NCBI GenBank assembly: GCA_913009865.1
Contig: CAJVYK010000022.1
Span: forward strand, 1 to 17,190
Source of the DNA: an uncultured bacterium
Lineage (GTDB): Bacteria > Planctomycetota > Phycisphaerae > Sedimentisphaerales > Anaerobacaceae
Length of the DNA stretch: 17,190 nucleotides
Direction of reading: 5' to 3'
The notes beneath the pieces were generated by a model that did not search any database, was not told the origin of the DNA, and saw only the letters and a list, made by a program, of their open reading frames with translations. Numbering within the stretch: position 1 is the stretch's first letter; every line of letters starts with the position of its first letter. A program made the position numbers and the translations under genes. Below, one piece after another: positions 1-5,923 of this stretch.

Positions 1-2
1 TT

Positions 3-290
3 GACAGAGAACAGAAAAACATCGTAGAAAAAGCGATTTTAAGTGAAGCCGAAAAACTGGAACATAAAATCTATGCACTTGCAGTTTGTTCCAATCACGT
101 GCATTTAGTGACGAATTGTATCGATGAGACGATAGGGAAAGTTGCAGGACGTTATAAGAAAGCAGCAACTGCTGCACTCAAAACCAATGGATTTGGCGGG
201 CGTGTGTGGACAAAGGGATATGATAAGAGGTACTGTTTTAATGAGAAGTCGTTGAAAGATAAAATTGATTATGTACGGAGACATGATTAA
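3..290 (+). CDS. REP-associated tyrosine (Y1/IS200-like) transposase, 5'-truncated by window edge
   Basis: The frame is open from the first bases of the window and ends at a TAA after 95 visible residues, so the N-terminus lies outside. The visible part contains SNHVHLV, the His-hydrophobic-His (HUH) metal-binding signature of Y1 single-strand transposases. The C-terminal end, IDYVRRHD, resembles the usual ending of the TnpA_REP/RayT family. A Tyr in GRYKKA, shortly after the HUH motif, is a candidate catalytic tyrosine, but this is inferred from spacing. Family members cut and rejoin single-stranded DNA at REP hairpins. REP-like hairpin repeats follow within about 10 bp of the stop, which supports a RayT rather than a full IS200 element. 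Whether the gene is intact cannot be judged because the start is missing. Confidence 0.8.
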   Translation, partial: DREQKNIVEKAILSEAEKLEHKIYALAVCSNHVHLVTNCIDETIGKVAGRYKKAATAALKTNGFGGRVWTKGYDKRYCFNEKSLKDKIDYVRRHD

Positions 291-298
291 AGAAAACC

Positions 299-362
299 CC
301 AAGATAACCCCCCGCGATGGGAAAAGAAAATTACCAAGATAACCCCCTGCGATGCAGGGGGC
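299..362. repeat. REP-like repeat pair with hairpin, next to the Y1 transposase
   Basis: Two direct copies of a unit of about 22 bp (CCAAGATAACCCCC, one C/T difference, GCGATG) occur at 299-321 and 334-361. The second contains a perfect 8-bp stem, CCCCCTGC / GCAGGGGG, with a 3-nt GAT loop (343-361). The first has lost most of its right arm. Such GC-rich hairpins in pairs beside a Y1 transposase are characteristic of REP/BIME elements, the presumed substrates of the neighbouring enzyme. Confidence 0.6.
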
Positions 363-392
363 TAAATGATAAGGAAACGCTTCGCGAAAATA

Positions 393-412
393 ATTTCAGG
401 TGACGCTGAAAT
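393..412 (-). terminator. Possible terminator hairpin at the marC 3' end
   Basis: A perfect 7-bp inverted repeat (ATTTCAG at 393-399 and CTGAAAT at 406-412) with a 6-nt loop overlaps the marC stop codon at 396-398. Read on the minus strand it is followed by TATTTT. The stem is AT-rich, so it would be a weak intrinsic terminator. Confidence 0.35.
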
Positions 413-995
413 AATACTGCAACCCCGACATTATCATATGTACGCCAATCGCAGCAATGAATAAACACATCACCTTGGAAAATACCATGCAAACCATTTT
501 GCCGAGAATACGATGAATAGGCTGAATGAACCGCATTATAAGCCAGAGGATGCCAAAGACCGCAACGATTGCAATTAACGCCTTGGCTGGGCCGGAACTT
601 TCCAGTGTCGTCAGACTGGTTACCATAGCGCCAGGACCGGCGAGAAGCGGACAGGCCAACGGTACACAGCCAATCTCATAAGGGCTGAAAGTGCCCTTAA
701 CAGCTATCGACCGGCGAAGCGAGCCGAATATCAAATGGTCGATGGCAATAATCAGCAGTAATATCCCGCCGGCTAATTGCAAATCCGCTAACTGAATGTG
801 AAAGATATGGCTTAGTATCCAATTGCCGGCAAATGAAAAGACTAAAAGGATAATTACGCCAACTGACACGGCGGTATTGAAGGCCTTTTGACTTTGGCCA
901 TTAGGTATGTGCTCGGCAACATCGAGAAACATGGGAATGTTGCCTATCGGGTCAACAATAGCGAACAACGCTAAAATCGCTTCAATGTAAGACAT
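396..995 (-). CDS. MarC family integral membrane protein
   Basis: This 199-residue, very hydrophobic protein is about the usual length for the MarC/UPF0056 family (about 200-220 aa, six membrane segments). The N-terminus has the family signature FAIVDPIGNIPMFLD at about residues 11-25, followed by alternating hydrophobic helices up to the C-terminus. MarC proteins are inner-membrane proteins of poorly defined transport function; the old link to multiple antibiotic resistance is not well supported. It is the last gene of a minus-strand run, 92 bp downstream of the CDP-alcohol phosphatidyltransferase. No clear Shine-Dalgarno sequence precedes the ATG at 995, where the upstream bases are AT-rich (TATGATAAT). 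The family call is confident; the transported substrate cannot be told. Confidence 0.88.
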   Translation of the reverse strand: MSYIEAILALFAIVDPIGNIPMFLDVAEHIPNGQSQKAFNTAVSVGVIILLVFSFAGNWILSHIFHIQLADLQLAGGILLLIIAIDHLIFGSLRRSIAVKGTFSPYEIGCVPLACPLLAGPGAMVTSLTTLESSGPAKALIAIVAVFGILWLIMRFIQPIHRILGKMVCMVFSKVMCLFIAAIGVHMIMSGLQYYFSVT

Positions 996-1087
996 ATTAT
1001 CATAATCGACAAATTCCAGACCAAACCTGCAGTTGATTTTCGATTTGAGCCTTAATTATACAGGGTAAAAACCATCGTTGTATCTGG

Positions 1088-1753
1088 TCATTTTCTTCTA
1101 TTTTGCATATCGATGTTCCAGATATATTTTTGCGTTCTGTACACCACTATACATAAGAAAACGACAGATAAGGCGAGTATGTAAATTAGGACTTTTTCAA
1201 TAAAGCCGGTGCCGAACTTTATTATTAAACAATTCAGTATGATAAACCAGATTCTGATTTCAGTCGGGCCGGCCCATAGGTACGTTATCTTAAATTGGCC
1301 GGTTGCGCCAAAGGCCAGGTATGAACTTACCATAAAACAGCCGAAGACCGGTATCAGCAGATAAACGATTTCTTTGTTAAAACCTTCAAGCAAAAATGAA
1401 TAACCGATGAATACCGAACTCATAAATACAAAGTCTAAGAAATGGTCCATAAAGAACCCCCATTTAGGAATTCCGGTATCCCTGAATCTGCCCAAAGCGC
1501 CGTCAAAGGAATCCGTAAACCACTGCAGAAATAACATCAGGGACGACAGCCACAGCCAGGTGAAATTATTCTTTGCAAGGTATCCGAATATGATTAAGCC
1601 GACAGAGAGCGGAATGGTCATTAATGTTAAATGATAGCCCTGCAGCCAGCCGGGAAACTTCGGTACATTCTTATCGATAAGTTTTCTTTCATACTTAGCC
1701 AGCAATGTTCTCATCGGCACCTTTTTATCCCCGCCGAAACTTTGATTATCCAT
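1088..1753 (-). CDS. CDP-alcohol phosphatidyltransferase family protein
   Basis: The protein has 221 residues from the ATG at 1753, which is preceded by AAGGA at good spacing. A GTG at 1810 would add 19 residues but has no comparable ribosome-binding site. The CDP-alcohol phosphotransferase signature is present: D81, D84, G85, R89, then G99, D103 and D107, matching DxxDGxxAR...GxxxDxxxD, with the usual Ala replaced by Gly (DGALGR). Several membrane helices flank it. Family enzymes displace CMP from a CDP-linked lipid or alcohol using two metal ions held by the aspartates, building phospholipid head groups at the cytoplasmic membrane face. The acceptor alcohol cannot be inferred. It lies in a minus-strand group with a lipoprotein upstream and marC downstream. 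Confidence 0.85.
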   Translation of the reverse strand: MDNQSFGGDKKVPMRTLLAKYERKLIDKNVPKFPGWLQGYHLTLMTIPLSVGLIIFGYLAKNNFTWLWLSSLMLFLQWFTDSFDGALGRFRDTGIPKWGFFMDHFLDFVFMSSVFIGYSFLLEGFNKEIVYLLIPVFGCFMVSSYLAFGATGQFKITYLWAGPTEIRIWFIILNCLIIKFGTGFIEKVLIYILALSVVFLCIVVYRTQKYIWNIDMQNRRK

Positions 1754-1818
1754 TTTATTTTCCTTATTATCTCTAACAGCCGACAGAACCCACTTGCCAG
1801 CAAAACGCACCGAATTTA

Positions 1819-2178
1819 TTATTTACTTTCATCTTCTTCCTTAAGAGGTTTTGGCTTGGCCAAAACCATACTAAAAGAACTATTTTGTTCTTTAGACTTA
1901 TTAGATTCAATTTTAAGTGACCCGTCCGACAACACCTGAAAAGTTGCACCGGTGTACTTATCCCAATCTACATTGATGCATGCACCCTCTATCTCGGTAC
2001 AGAAGGCTTCAAGTTCATCTATCGAATTCGGCCATCTATTATTCTCTGCATAGTAAAATGAGGTAGCTACAGGGAGTTCGACCATCATTTTCCCAATAAC
2101 TTCCCCAATCTCTTCGCATACACAGCCTTCCAGGAGGAAAATAAGCAGACAATATACAAAATAATTCTTCAACTTCAT
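1819..2178 (-). CDS. Small predicted lipoprotein of unknown function
   Basis: The protein has 119 residues from the ATG at 2178, chosen because AAGGTGGT lies just upstream; a start at 2199 would put extra residues before the signal peptide. The N-terminus is a lipoprotein signal: MKLKN, a hydrophobic core, then the lipobox LEGC, with the Cys at about residue 18. The mature part contains YYAENNRWPNSIDELEAFC, a pattern reminiscent of the periplasmic part of pseudopilin-like proteins (a Tyr-rich helix followed by a WP-x-S-x-x-EL turn), and a charged Lys/Glu-rich end. No enzymatic motif is visible. It sits 28 bp after the M20 deacylase and is likely co-transcribed with it. Confidence 0.65.
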   Translation of the reverse strand: MKLKNYFVYCLLIFLLEGCVCEEIGEVIGKMMVELPVATSFYYAENNRWPNSIDELEAFCTEIEGACINVDWDKYTGATFQVLSDGSLKIESNKSKEQNSSFSMVLAKPKPLKEEDESK

Positions 2179-2206
2179 AATCACACCACCTTTCAGCAAT
2201 GTAAAG

Positions 2207-3346
2207 TCAGGACAAAAACTTCAAAATGATATTTTTGTAATGCTCGACCGCCTTTTCTACATCGCTTATTTCAATATATTCGTCCGGCTTATGGCAAAGC
2301 TCGCCCTTGCCCGGCCCAAAGATTACCACCGGCACACCCAATGAAGCAAAAAAAGGCCCGTCGGTGGTAAAGCCGACCGCTCTGGTTTCGCTTGTTCCAA
2401 CGGCGGAGCAAAAGTTCCTGACAAAATCACAGTCGTTGTTAGTTTCCAATGCCCCAACTTCCCGTACAACGGATACCTCTGCACAAAATTGAGAGTTTTC
2501 TTGTTTTAATTTTGCAAAGATTTTTTGAAAATCGTCAATAATATCCTGATGATCTTGGCTGGGCAGTGTGCGAATGTCTATCCCGATACTGCACATATCC
2601 GGAACAACATTAATCGCTTTGCCGCTGGTGATTGTATTGATGCTCATCGAGCATTTGTCCAGCAACTGGTGCGGCTCCGCCGTCAGACGTCCTGCTGCGG
2701 AGAATCGAATCTTGAAATTATCCAGCTCATTTAGGAAAGCCCTCATTGAAGCTATCGCATTTACCCCCAATTGTGGTGTCGAGCCGTGAGCGGCTTTGCC
2801 GCTGGTTGTAATTTTAAGCCACAATATTCCACGATGGGCGGTTACAATCTCAAAGTCCGTCGGCTCAGGGATAACCACGCCGGCTAATTGCGGCAATTGT
2901 CCGCTCCAGTCGCGAATAAATCTCTTCGCTCCGCAGCTATCGGTCTCCTCGCCGGCAGCGGCAAAAAGTATAATATCGCCCTCTAATTTGACGCCGGACT
3001 CGACAATCCGGCTGACCGCAGTAACCACCGCAGTAATTCCGCCCTTCATATCCGCTGAACCCCTGCCGTAAATTCTGCCCTCACTTTCAACTGCATCGAA
3101 GGGCGGATGCTGCCATTTCGCCTCGCCGGGCGGGACAACATCGAGATGGCAGGCAAACAAAAGAGCTGCTCTGTGCCCGGACGAGTCTATCTGTGCGATA
3201 AAATTTGCCCGGCCTGCGCCCCAGCTATCTATCCGGCCGGCTATCCCTGACCGGCTGAGCTGCTCGGAAATTATATGCGCCGAAGCTAATTCACCCTTTT
3301 CAGTGGTTGTTTCAGCTTGAATGAGTTTTCTTAACATCTCCTTCAT
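2207..3346 (-). CDS. M20 family metallodeacylase (ArgE/DapE/ACY1-like)
   Basis: Counted from the ATG at 3346 the protein has 379 residues, typical for the family. Metal ligands and catalytic residues are all visible: H67 and D69 (HLDVVPPG), D99 (GRGSADMKGG), the E133-E134 pair (AGEETDS), E161 (PEPT) and a C-terminal H352 (ELCHKPDEY). These enzymes use two zinc ions to hydrolyse N-acyl amino acids or succinyl-diaminopimelate, feeding arginine or lysine/peptidoglycan synthesis. Which substrate is used cannot be decided from sequence alone. The open frame continues upstream to 3463, but that extension is Cys/Phe-rich and unlike the family, so I prefer 3346. No Shine-Dalgarno sequence precedes it; instead TATAAT lies 9 nt upstream, suggesting a leaderless start. 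It heads a minus-strand group ending in marC. Confidence 0.87.
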   Translation of the reverse strand: MKEMLRKLIQAETTTEKGELASAHIISEQLSRSGIAGRIDSWGAGRANFIAQIDSSGHRAALLFACHLDVVPPGEAKWQHPPFDAVESEGRIYGRGSADMKGGITAVVTAVSRIVESGVKLEGDIILFAAAGEETDSCGAKRFIRDWSGQLPQLAGVVIPEPTDFEIVTAHRGILWLKITTSGKAAHGSTPQLGVNAIASMRAFLNELDNFKIRFSAAGRLTAEPHQLLDKCSMSINTITSGKAINVVPDMCSIGIDIRTLPSQDHQDIIDDFQKIFAKLKQENSQFCAEVSVVREVGALETNNDCDFVRNFCSAVGTSETRAVGFTTDGPFFASLGVPVVIFGPGKGELCHKPDEYIEISDVEKAVEHYKNIILKFLS

Positions 3347-3355
3347 AGCACGCTG

Positions 3356-3361
3356 ATTATA
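3356..3361 (-). promoter_or_regulatory. -10 box for the M20 deacylase, possibly leaderless
   Basis: Perfect TATAAT on the minus strand, ending 9 nt before the ATG at 3346. The -35 region is poor (T-rich). A transcript starting 6-9 nt after this box would begin at or almost at the start codon. Confidence 0.4.
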
Positions 3362-3395
3362 CGACCCCATACAAAAGAAAAAACAAAAATTTTTG

Positions 3396-3424
3396 TTGCA
3401 GACTGAAAGATAAACGAACATAAT
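3396..3424 (+). promoter_or_regulatory. Sigma70-type promoter for the zinc-ribbon gene
   Basis: TTGCAG (3396-3401), a 17-bp spacer, then CATAAT (3419-3424). Transcription would start near 3431, about 35 nt before the ATG at 3466. It is divergent from the M20 promoter. Confidence 0.4.
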
Positions 3425-3465
3425 GAAGAGCTTAAAAAGTTCAGAGCCGGCGCAAAGGAGCATAA

Positions 3466-4203
3466 ATGGGACCTGTATTGAATGGGTTGATAAAACTTCA
3501 AAGTGTTGAAAATCAACTGCGAGCTGTTAAAGCGAAGCTTACAAGATGTAGAAGAAATGTAATTATCCAGGAAAATCAGGTCAGAAGCCTGGCAAATGGC
3601 CTCGAAGCCAAGAAAGAAGAAATTCAATTAGCCAAGATACAGTCCGACCACCTGGAACTGGAACTGGCGACCAGAGATAAAACAATAGCCAGGTTGAGAG
3701 CATCACTCAACGCCGCCAAAACAAACAAAGAATATGCCGCAATCCTTACCCAGCTTAATACAACCAAAGCCGATAATTCCAAAATCGAAACCCAAATTCT
3801 CGATTTGCTGAAAGATATCGAGGCAGACGAAGCGGAGTGCGAAAAAATACGAAGCCAGATAGAAGAGCAAAAACAGATACTCGAGCAAACCAGAAAAGAA
3901 ACTGAACTGATGGCGGCTAAATACGAGACCCAGATACAAGAAATCCAGGCGCAATGGGACAAGGCAGCTAAAGTTATACCAGCCGAACCGCTGGAGCTAT
4001 TCAAACGCGTCGCCGAAACTTATGATGGCGAAGCGTTGGCGGTGGTTGAGCAGCAGCAGGATGGCAAAACAACGGCCTATAGCTGCGGCGGCTGCTTTAT
4101 GGGCATCATTACAGAGTCGGTCAATTTGCTTATGACTAAGGATGATATAATCCGCTGTCCCAACTGTACACGAATACTTGTTCTTGGTGATTCGCAAGCC
4201 TAA
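3466..4203 (+). CDS. Coiled-coil protein with C-terminal C4 zinc ribbon
   Basis: This is a 245-residue protein. AAAGGAG lies shortly before the ATG. Roughly residues 5-165 are strongly charged with long heptad-like helices (coiled coil). The C-terminus holds a four-cysteine zinc ribbon, CGGC (C207, C210) and CPNC (C231, C234), spaced as in the zf-RING_7/CT398-type family (PF02591). The family is widespread, with suggested but not firmly established roles in nucleic-acid or secretion-related complexes. The gene is followed after 40 bp by an RNase HI-containing gene. The same neighbourhood, a zinc-ribbon protein beside an RNase HI fusion, is known in actinobacteria (Mycobacterium tuberculosis Rv2229c and Rv2228c), which supports a shared function. 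Confidence 0.85.
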   Translation: MGPVLNGLIKLQSVENQLRAVKAKLTRCRRNVIIQENQVRSLANGLEAKKEEIQLAKIQSDHLELELATRDKTIARLRASLNAAKTNKEYAAILTQLNTTKADNSKIETQILDLLKDIEADEAECEKIRSQIEEQKQILEQTRKETELMAAKYETQIQEIQAQWDKAAKVIPAEPLELFKRVAETYDGEALAVVEQQQDGKTTAYSCGGCFMGIITESVNLLMTKDDIIRCPNCTRILVLGDSQA

Positions 4204-4243
4204 TCCATCGTGCGGAACACAATACGATAGAGGGTCTGGTATA

Positions 4244-5368
4244 TTGCCGAAACAAACACATCAAATAATTATTCACACTGACGGCGGCAGCAGAGGCAAT
4301 CCCGGACCAGCCGCTGCCGGCTTTGTTTTGACTGACCCCGCCGGAACTCAGTTACAGGCAAAGGGCATCTTCATCGGCAGGGCTACGAACAACGTAGCTG
4401 AATACACCGCCCTTGTAAAAGCTCTCGAATCCGCAAAACAAATTGGCGCTAAGCAGGTAACGGTTTTCAGTGACAGTGAGCTGCTCGTCAAGCAGGTTAA
4501 CGGCGAATACAGGGTAAAAAGCGAGCAACTCAGGCCCCTTTTCCAGCAGGCCCGCAAATTACTTGGTGAATTTGAAAATTGGAAAGTCCAACACATTGCG
4601 AGGGATAAAAACAAAGAAGCGGACAAGCTCGTAAACCGCGTTTTAGATTGCCGGCAGGACATTATCGTGAATCGTGAATCGTGTATCGTGAATCGGACCA
4701 CGAACCACGAATCACGAGCCACGAAAAAGCCGACTCGGCTCGGCGTTTTGCTCAGTGGCGGCGGAACAACATTAATGAATATTCTCGAATACATAAAGAA
4801 GGGTCGGCTAAATGCCGAAGTTGCCGTCGTAATAAGCTCACGCGCACGCGTAAGCGGCGCCGAAAAGGCAAAAGCCGCCGGACTGAACGTGAAAATCATC
4901 CGTAAAAAAGACTTCCCCGACATCAATGAATTAAGCAAACGCATCGAAGCCGAACTTCTCGCTGCAAACGTTGACCTGGTCATCCAGGCCGGATGGCTGT
5001 GCCTCTGGAAGATACCGGCTCGATATGAAAACCGTGTGATGAACATACACCCGGCTCTGCTGCCGAGCTTCGGCGGAAAAGGTATGTGGGGACATTATGT
5101 CCACCAGGCAGTCTTAAAACAGGGCTGTAAAATAAGCGGCTGCACTGTGCATTTTTGTACAAATGAATATGATAAAGGCCCGATAATCCTCCAGCGATGC
5201 TGCCAGGTCGAAGACGACGACACACCTGAAACACTCGCCGCCAGAGTCTTCGAGCAGGAATGTATCGCATATCCGCAAGCCATAAAACTGTTCGCAGAAG
5301 GTAAATTACGAATCGCAAACGGCAAAGTAAAAATAATCAGCCACAAAGACACGAAGAAACGAAGTTAA
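4244..5368 (+). CDS. Fusion protein: RNase HI domain plus phosphoribosylglycinamide formyltransferase (PurN) domain
   Basis: The protein has 374 residues from a TTG at 4244 with AGAGGG about 9 nt upstream; a TTG at 4178 would overlap the previous gene. Residues 7-134 are RNase HI: TDGGSRGNPGP with D13, E53 (NNVAEY), D77 (SDSELL) and D127 (NKEADKL), so the complete DEDD metal site is present. Residues 164-365 are PurN-like GAR transformylase: LLSGGGTT near the start, N267 and H269 in NIHP, and D310 in EYDKGP, the catalytic Asn/His/Asp. The domains are joined by a linker (about 136-163) that is a translated heptad repeat. RNase HI removes RNA from RNA/DNA hybrids; PurN transfers a formyl group from 10-formyl-THF in purine synthesis. 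The last residues (HKDTKKRS) are also repeat-encoded. Both halves look active. Confidence 0.85.
   Translation: MPKQTHQIIIHTDGGSRGNPGPAAAGFVLTDPAGTQLQAKGIFIGRATNNVAEYTALVKALESAKQIGAKQVTVFSDSELLVKQVNGEYRVKSEQLRPLFQQARKLLGEFENWKVQHIARDKNKEADKLVNRVLDCRQDIIVNRESCIVNRTTNHESRATKKPTRLGVLLSGGGTTLMNILEYIKKGRLNAEVAVVISSRARVSGAEKAKAAGLNVKIIRKKDFPDINELSKRIEAELLAANVDLVIQAGWLCLWKIPARYENRVMNIHPALLPSFGGKGMWGHYVHQAVLKQGCKISGCTVHFCTNEYDKGPIILQRCCQVEDDDTPETLAARVFEQECIAYPQAIKLFAEGKLRIANGKVKIISHKDTKKRS
4664..4726 (+). repeat. Heptameric repeat array (9 x 7 bp) inside the RNase HI-PurN coding region
   Basis: Nine consecutive 7-bp units: ATCGTGA, ATCGTGA, ATCGTGT, ATCGTGA, ATCGGAC, then CACGAAC, CACGAAT, CACGAGC, CACGAAA. 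The right four are close to reverse complements of the left ones, so the array is a tandem repeat and an imperfect inverted repeat at once. The total of 63 bp is a multiple of three and is translated as 21 residues between the two enzyme domains. Confidence 0.85.
5343..5366 (+). repeat. 8-bp repeat array at the purN-domain 3' end
   Basis: Three 8-bp units ACAAAGAC, ACGAAGAA and ACGAAGTT lie directly against the TAA stop (5366-5368) and encode the basic C-terminal tail. Confidence 0.45.
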
Positions 5369-5385
5369 AAAAATACATTATAATC

Positions 5386-5832
5386 TTGAACAAACAACAA
5401 AGAGCTATCTTAATAAGACTTGTAACTGTAGTGGTTATTACGGTTGTTGCAGTCGTAGCAATGATTAACTTCAAGGATTGGGTCAACCGCTCAGAAGCGA
5501 TGCGGGCGATGGAGCAGCTCGGCCGAATAGTCCTGGCGTACCGAAAAGATAACGGCTCAGTGCCTTCTCAAGCTTATGTCGAGGGCGTTAAAGAAAATCT
5601 GGAGGGGGCGGTTCGGCTCGGCGATTTGCAGTATAGGGCACGATGGCTTGACTTTGACTCAGGTCCGGATGAGATTTTAGCTTATACTGACAAAAAATAT
5701 CATTCACTGCTTGTCGGCAGTGGATTTATTGTGCTAAGACTGGATGGCAGCGTAGAATGGATGGATAAACAAAAATTTGAAACGCTTTTAGCCGCACAGC
5801 AAAGCCCAATGGAACAACACCTGTCCCGATAG
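5386..5832 (+). CDS. Small membrane-anchored protein of unknown function
   Basis: The protein has 148 residues from a TTG at 5386, 17 bp after the fusion gene. No good Shine-Dalgarno sequence is visible, so the start is uncertain. A later ATG (MINFKDW) would remove the hydrophobic segment. Residues about 9-28 (IRLVTVVVITVVAVVAMINF) form a single N-terminal membrane anchor, followed by a soluble part with MEQLGRIVLAYRKDNGSVP. That resembles the helix and turn after the anchor in pseudopilin-like or general-secretion G-type proteins, but there is no prepilin Gly-Phe cleavage motif. The C-terminal VLRLDGSVEWMDKQKF is typical of the end of such small planctomycete proteins; this is an impression, not a search result. 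It is probably the last gene of the 3466-5832 transcript. Confidence 0.65.
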   Translation: MNKQQRAILIRLVTVVVITVVAVVAMINFKDWVNRSEAMRAMEQLGRIVLAYRKDNGSVPSQAYVEGVKENLEGAVRLGDLQYRARWLDFDSGPDEILAYTDKKYHSLLVGSGFIVLRLDGSVEWMDKQKFETLLAAQQSPMEQHLSR

Positions 5833-5874
5833 CAGCCGAGGGATTGAGATGATGTAAAAGCAGCCTGTGGCAAT

Positions 5875-5899
5875 CTCGAACCTTGATTCGGGCCTTTTT
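5875..5899 (+). terminator. Intrinsic terminator after the 5386-5832 gene
   Basis: Stem CTCGAA (5875-5880) / TTCGGG (5887-5892), with one G-U pair and loop CCTTGA, then CC and TTTTT (5895-5899). It lies in the 91-bp gap between convergent genes. Confidence 0.5.
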
Positions 5900-5923
5900 C
5901 AACAGCCCCCTTGTCCCTAATTT

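Noticed and set aside
4664..4726. CRISPR array
   Set aside because: Units are 7 bp with no spacers and no cas genes are present. It is a short tandem repeat.
4348..5046. 232-codon minus-strand frame opposite the RNase HI-PurN gene
   Set aside because: The plus strand has two recognised catalytic domains here. The antisense product is Ser/Arg-rich with no pattern.
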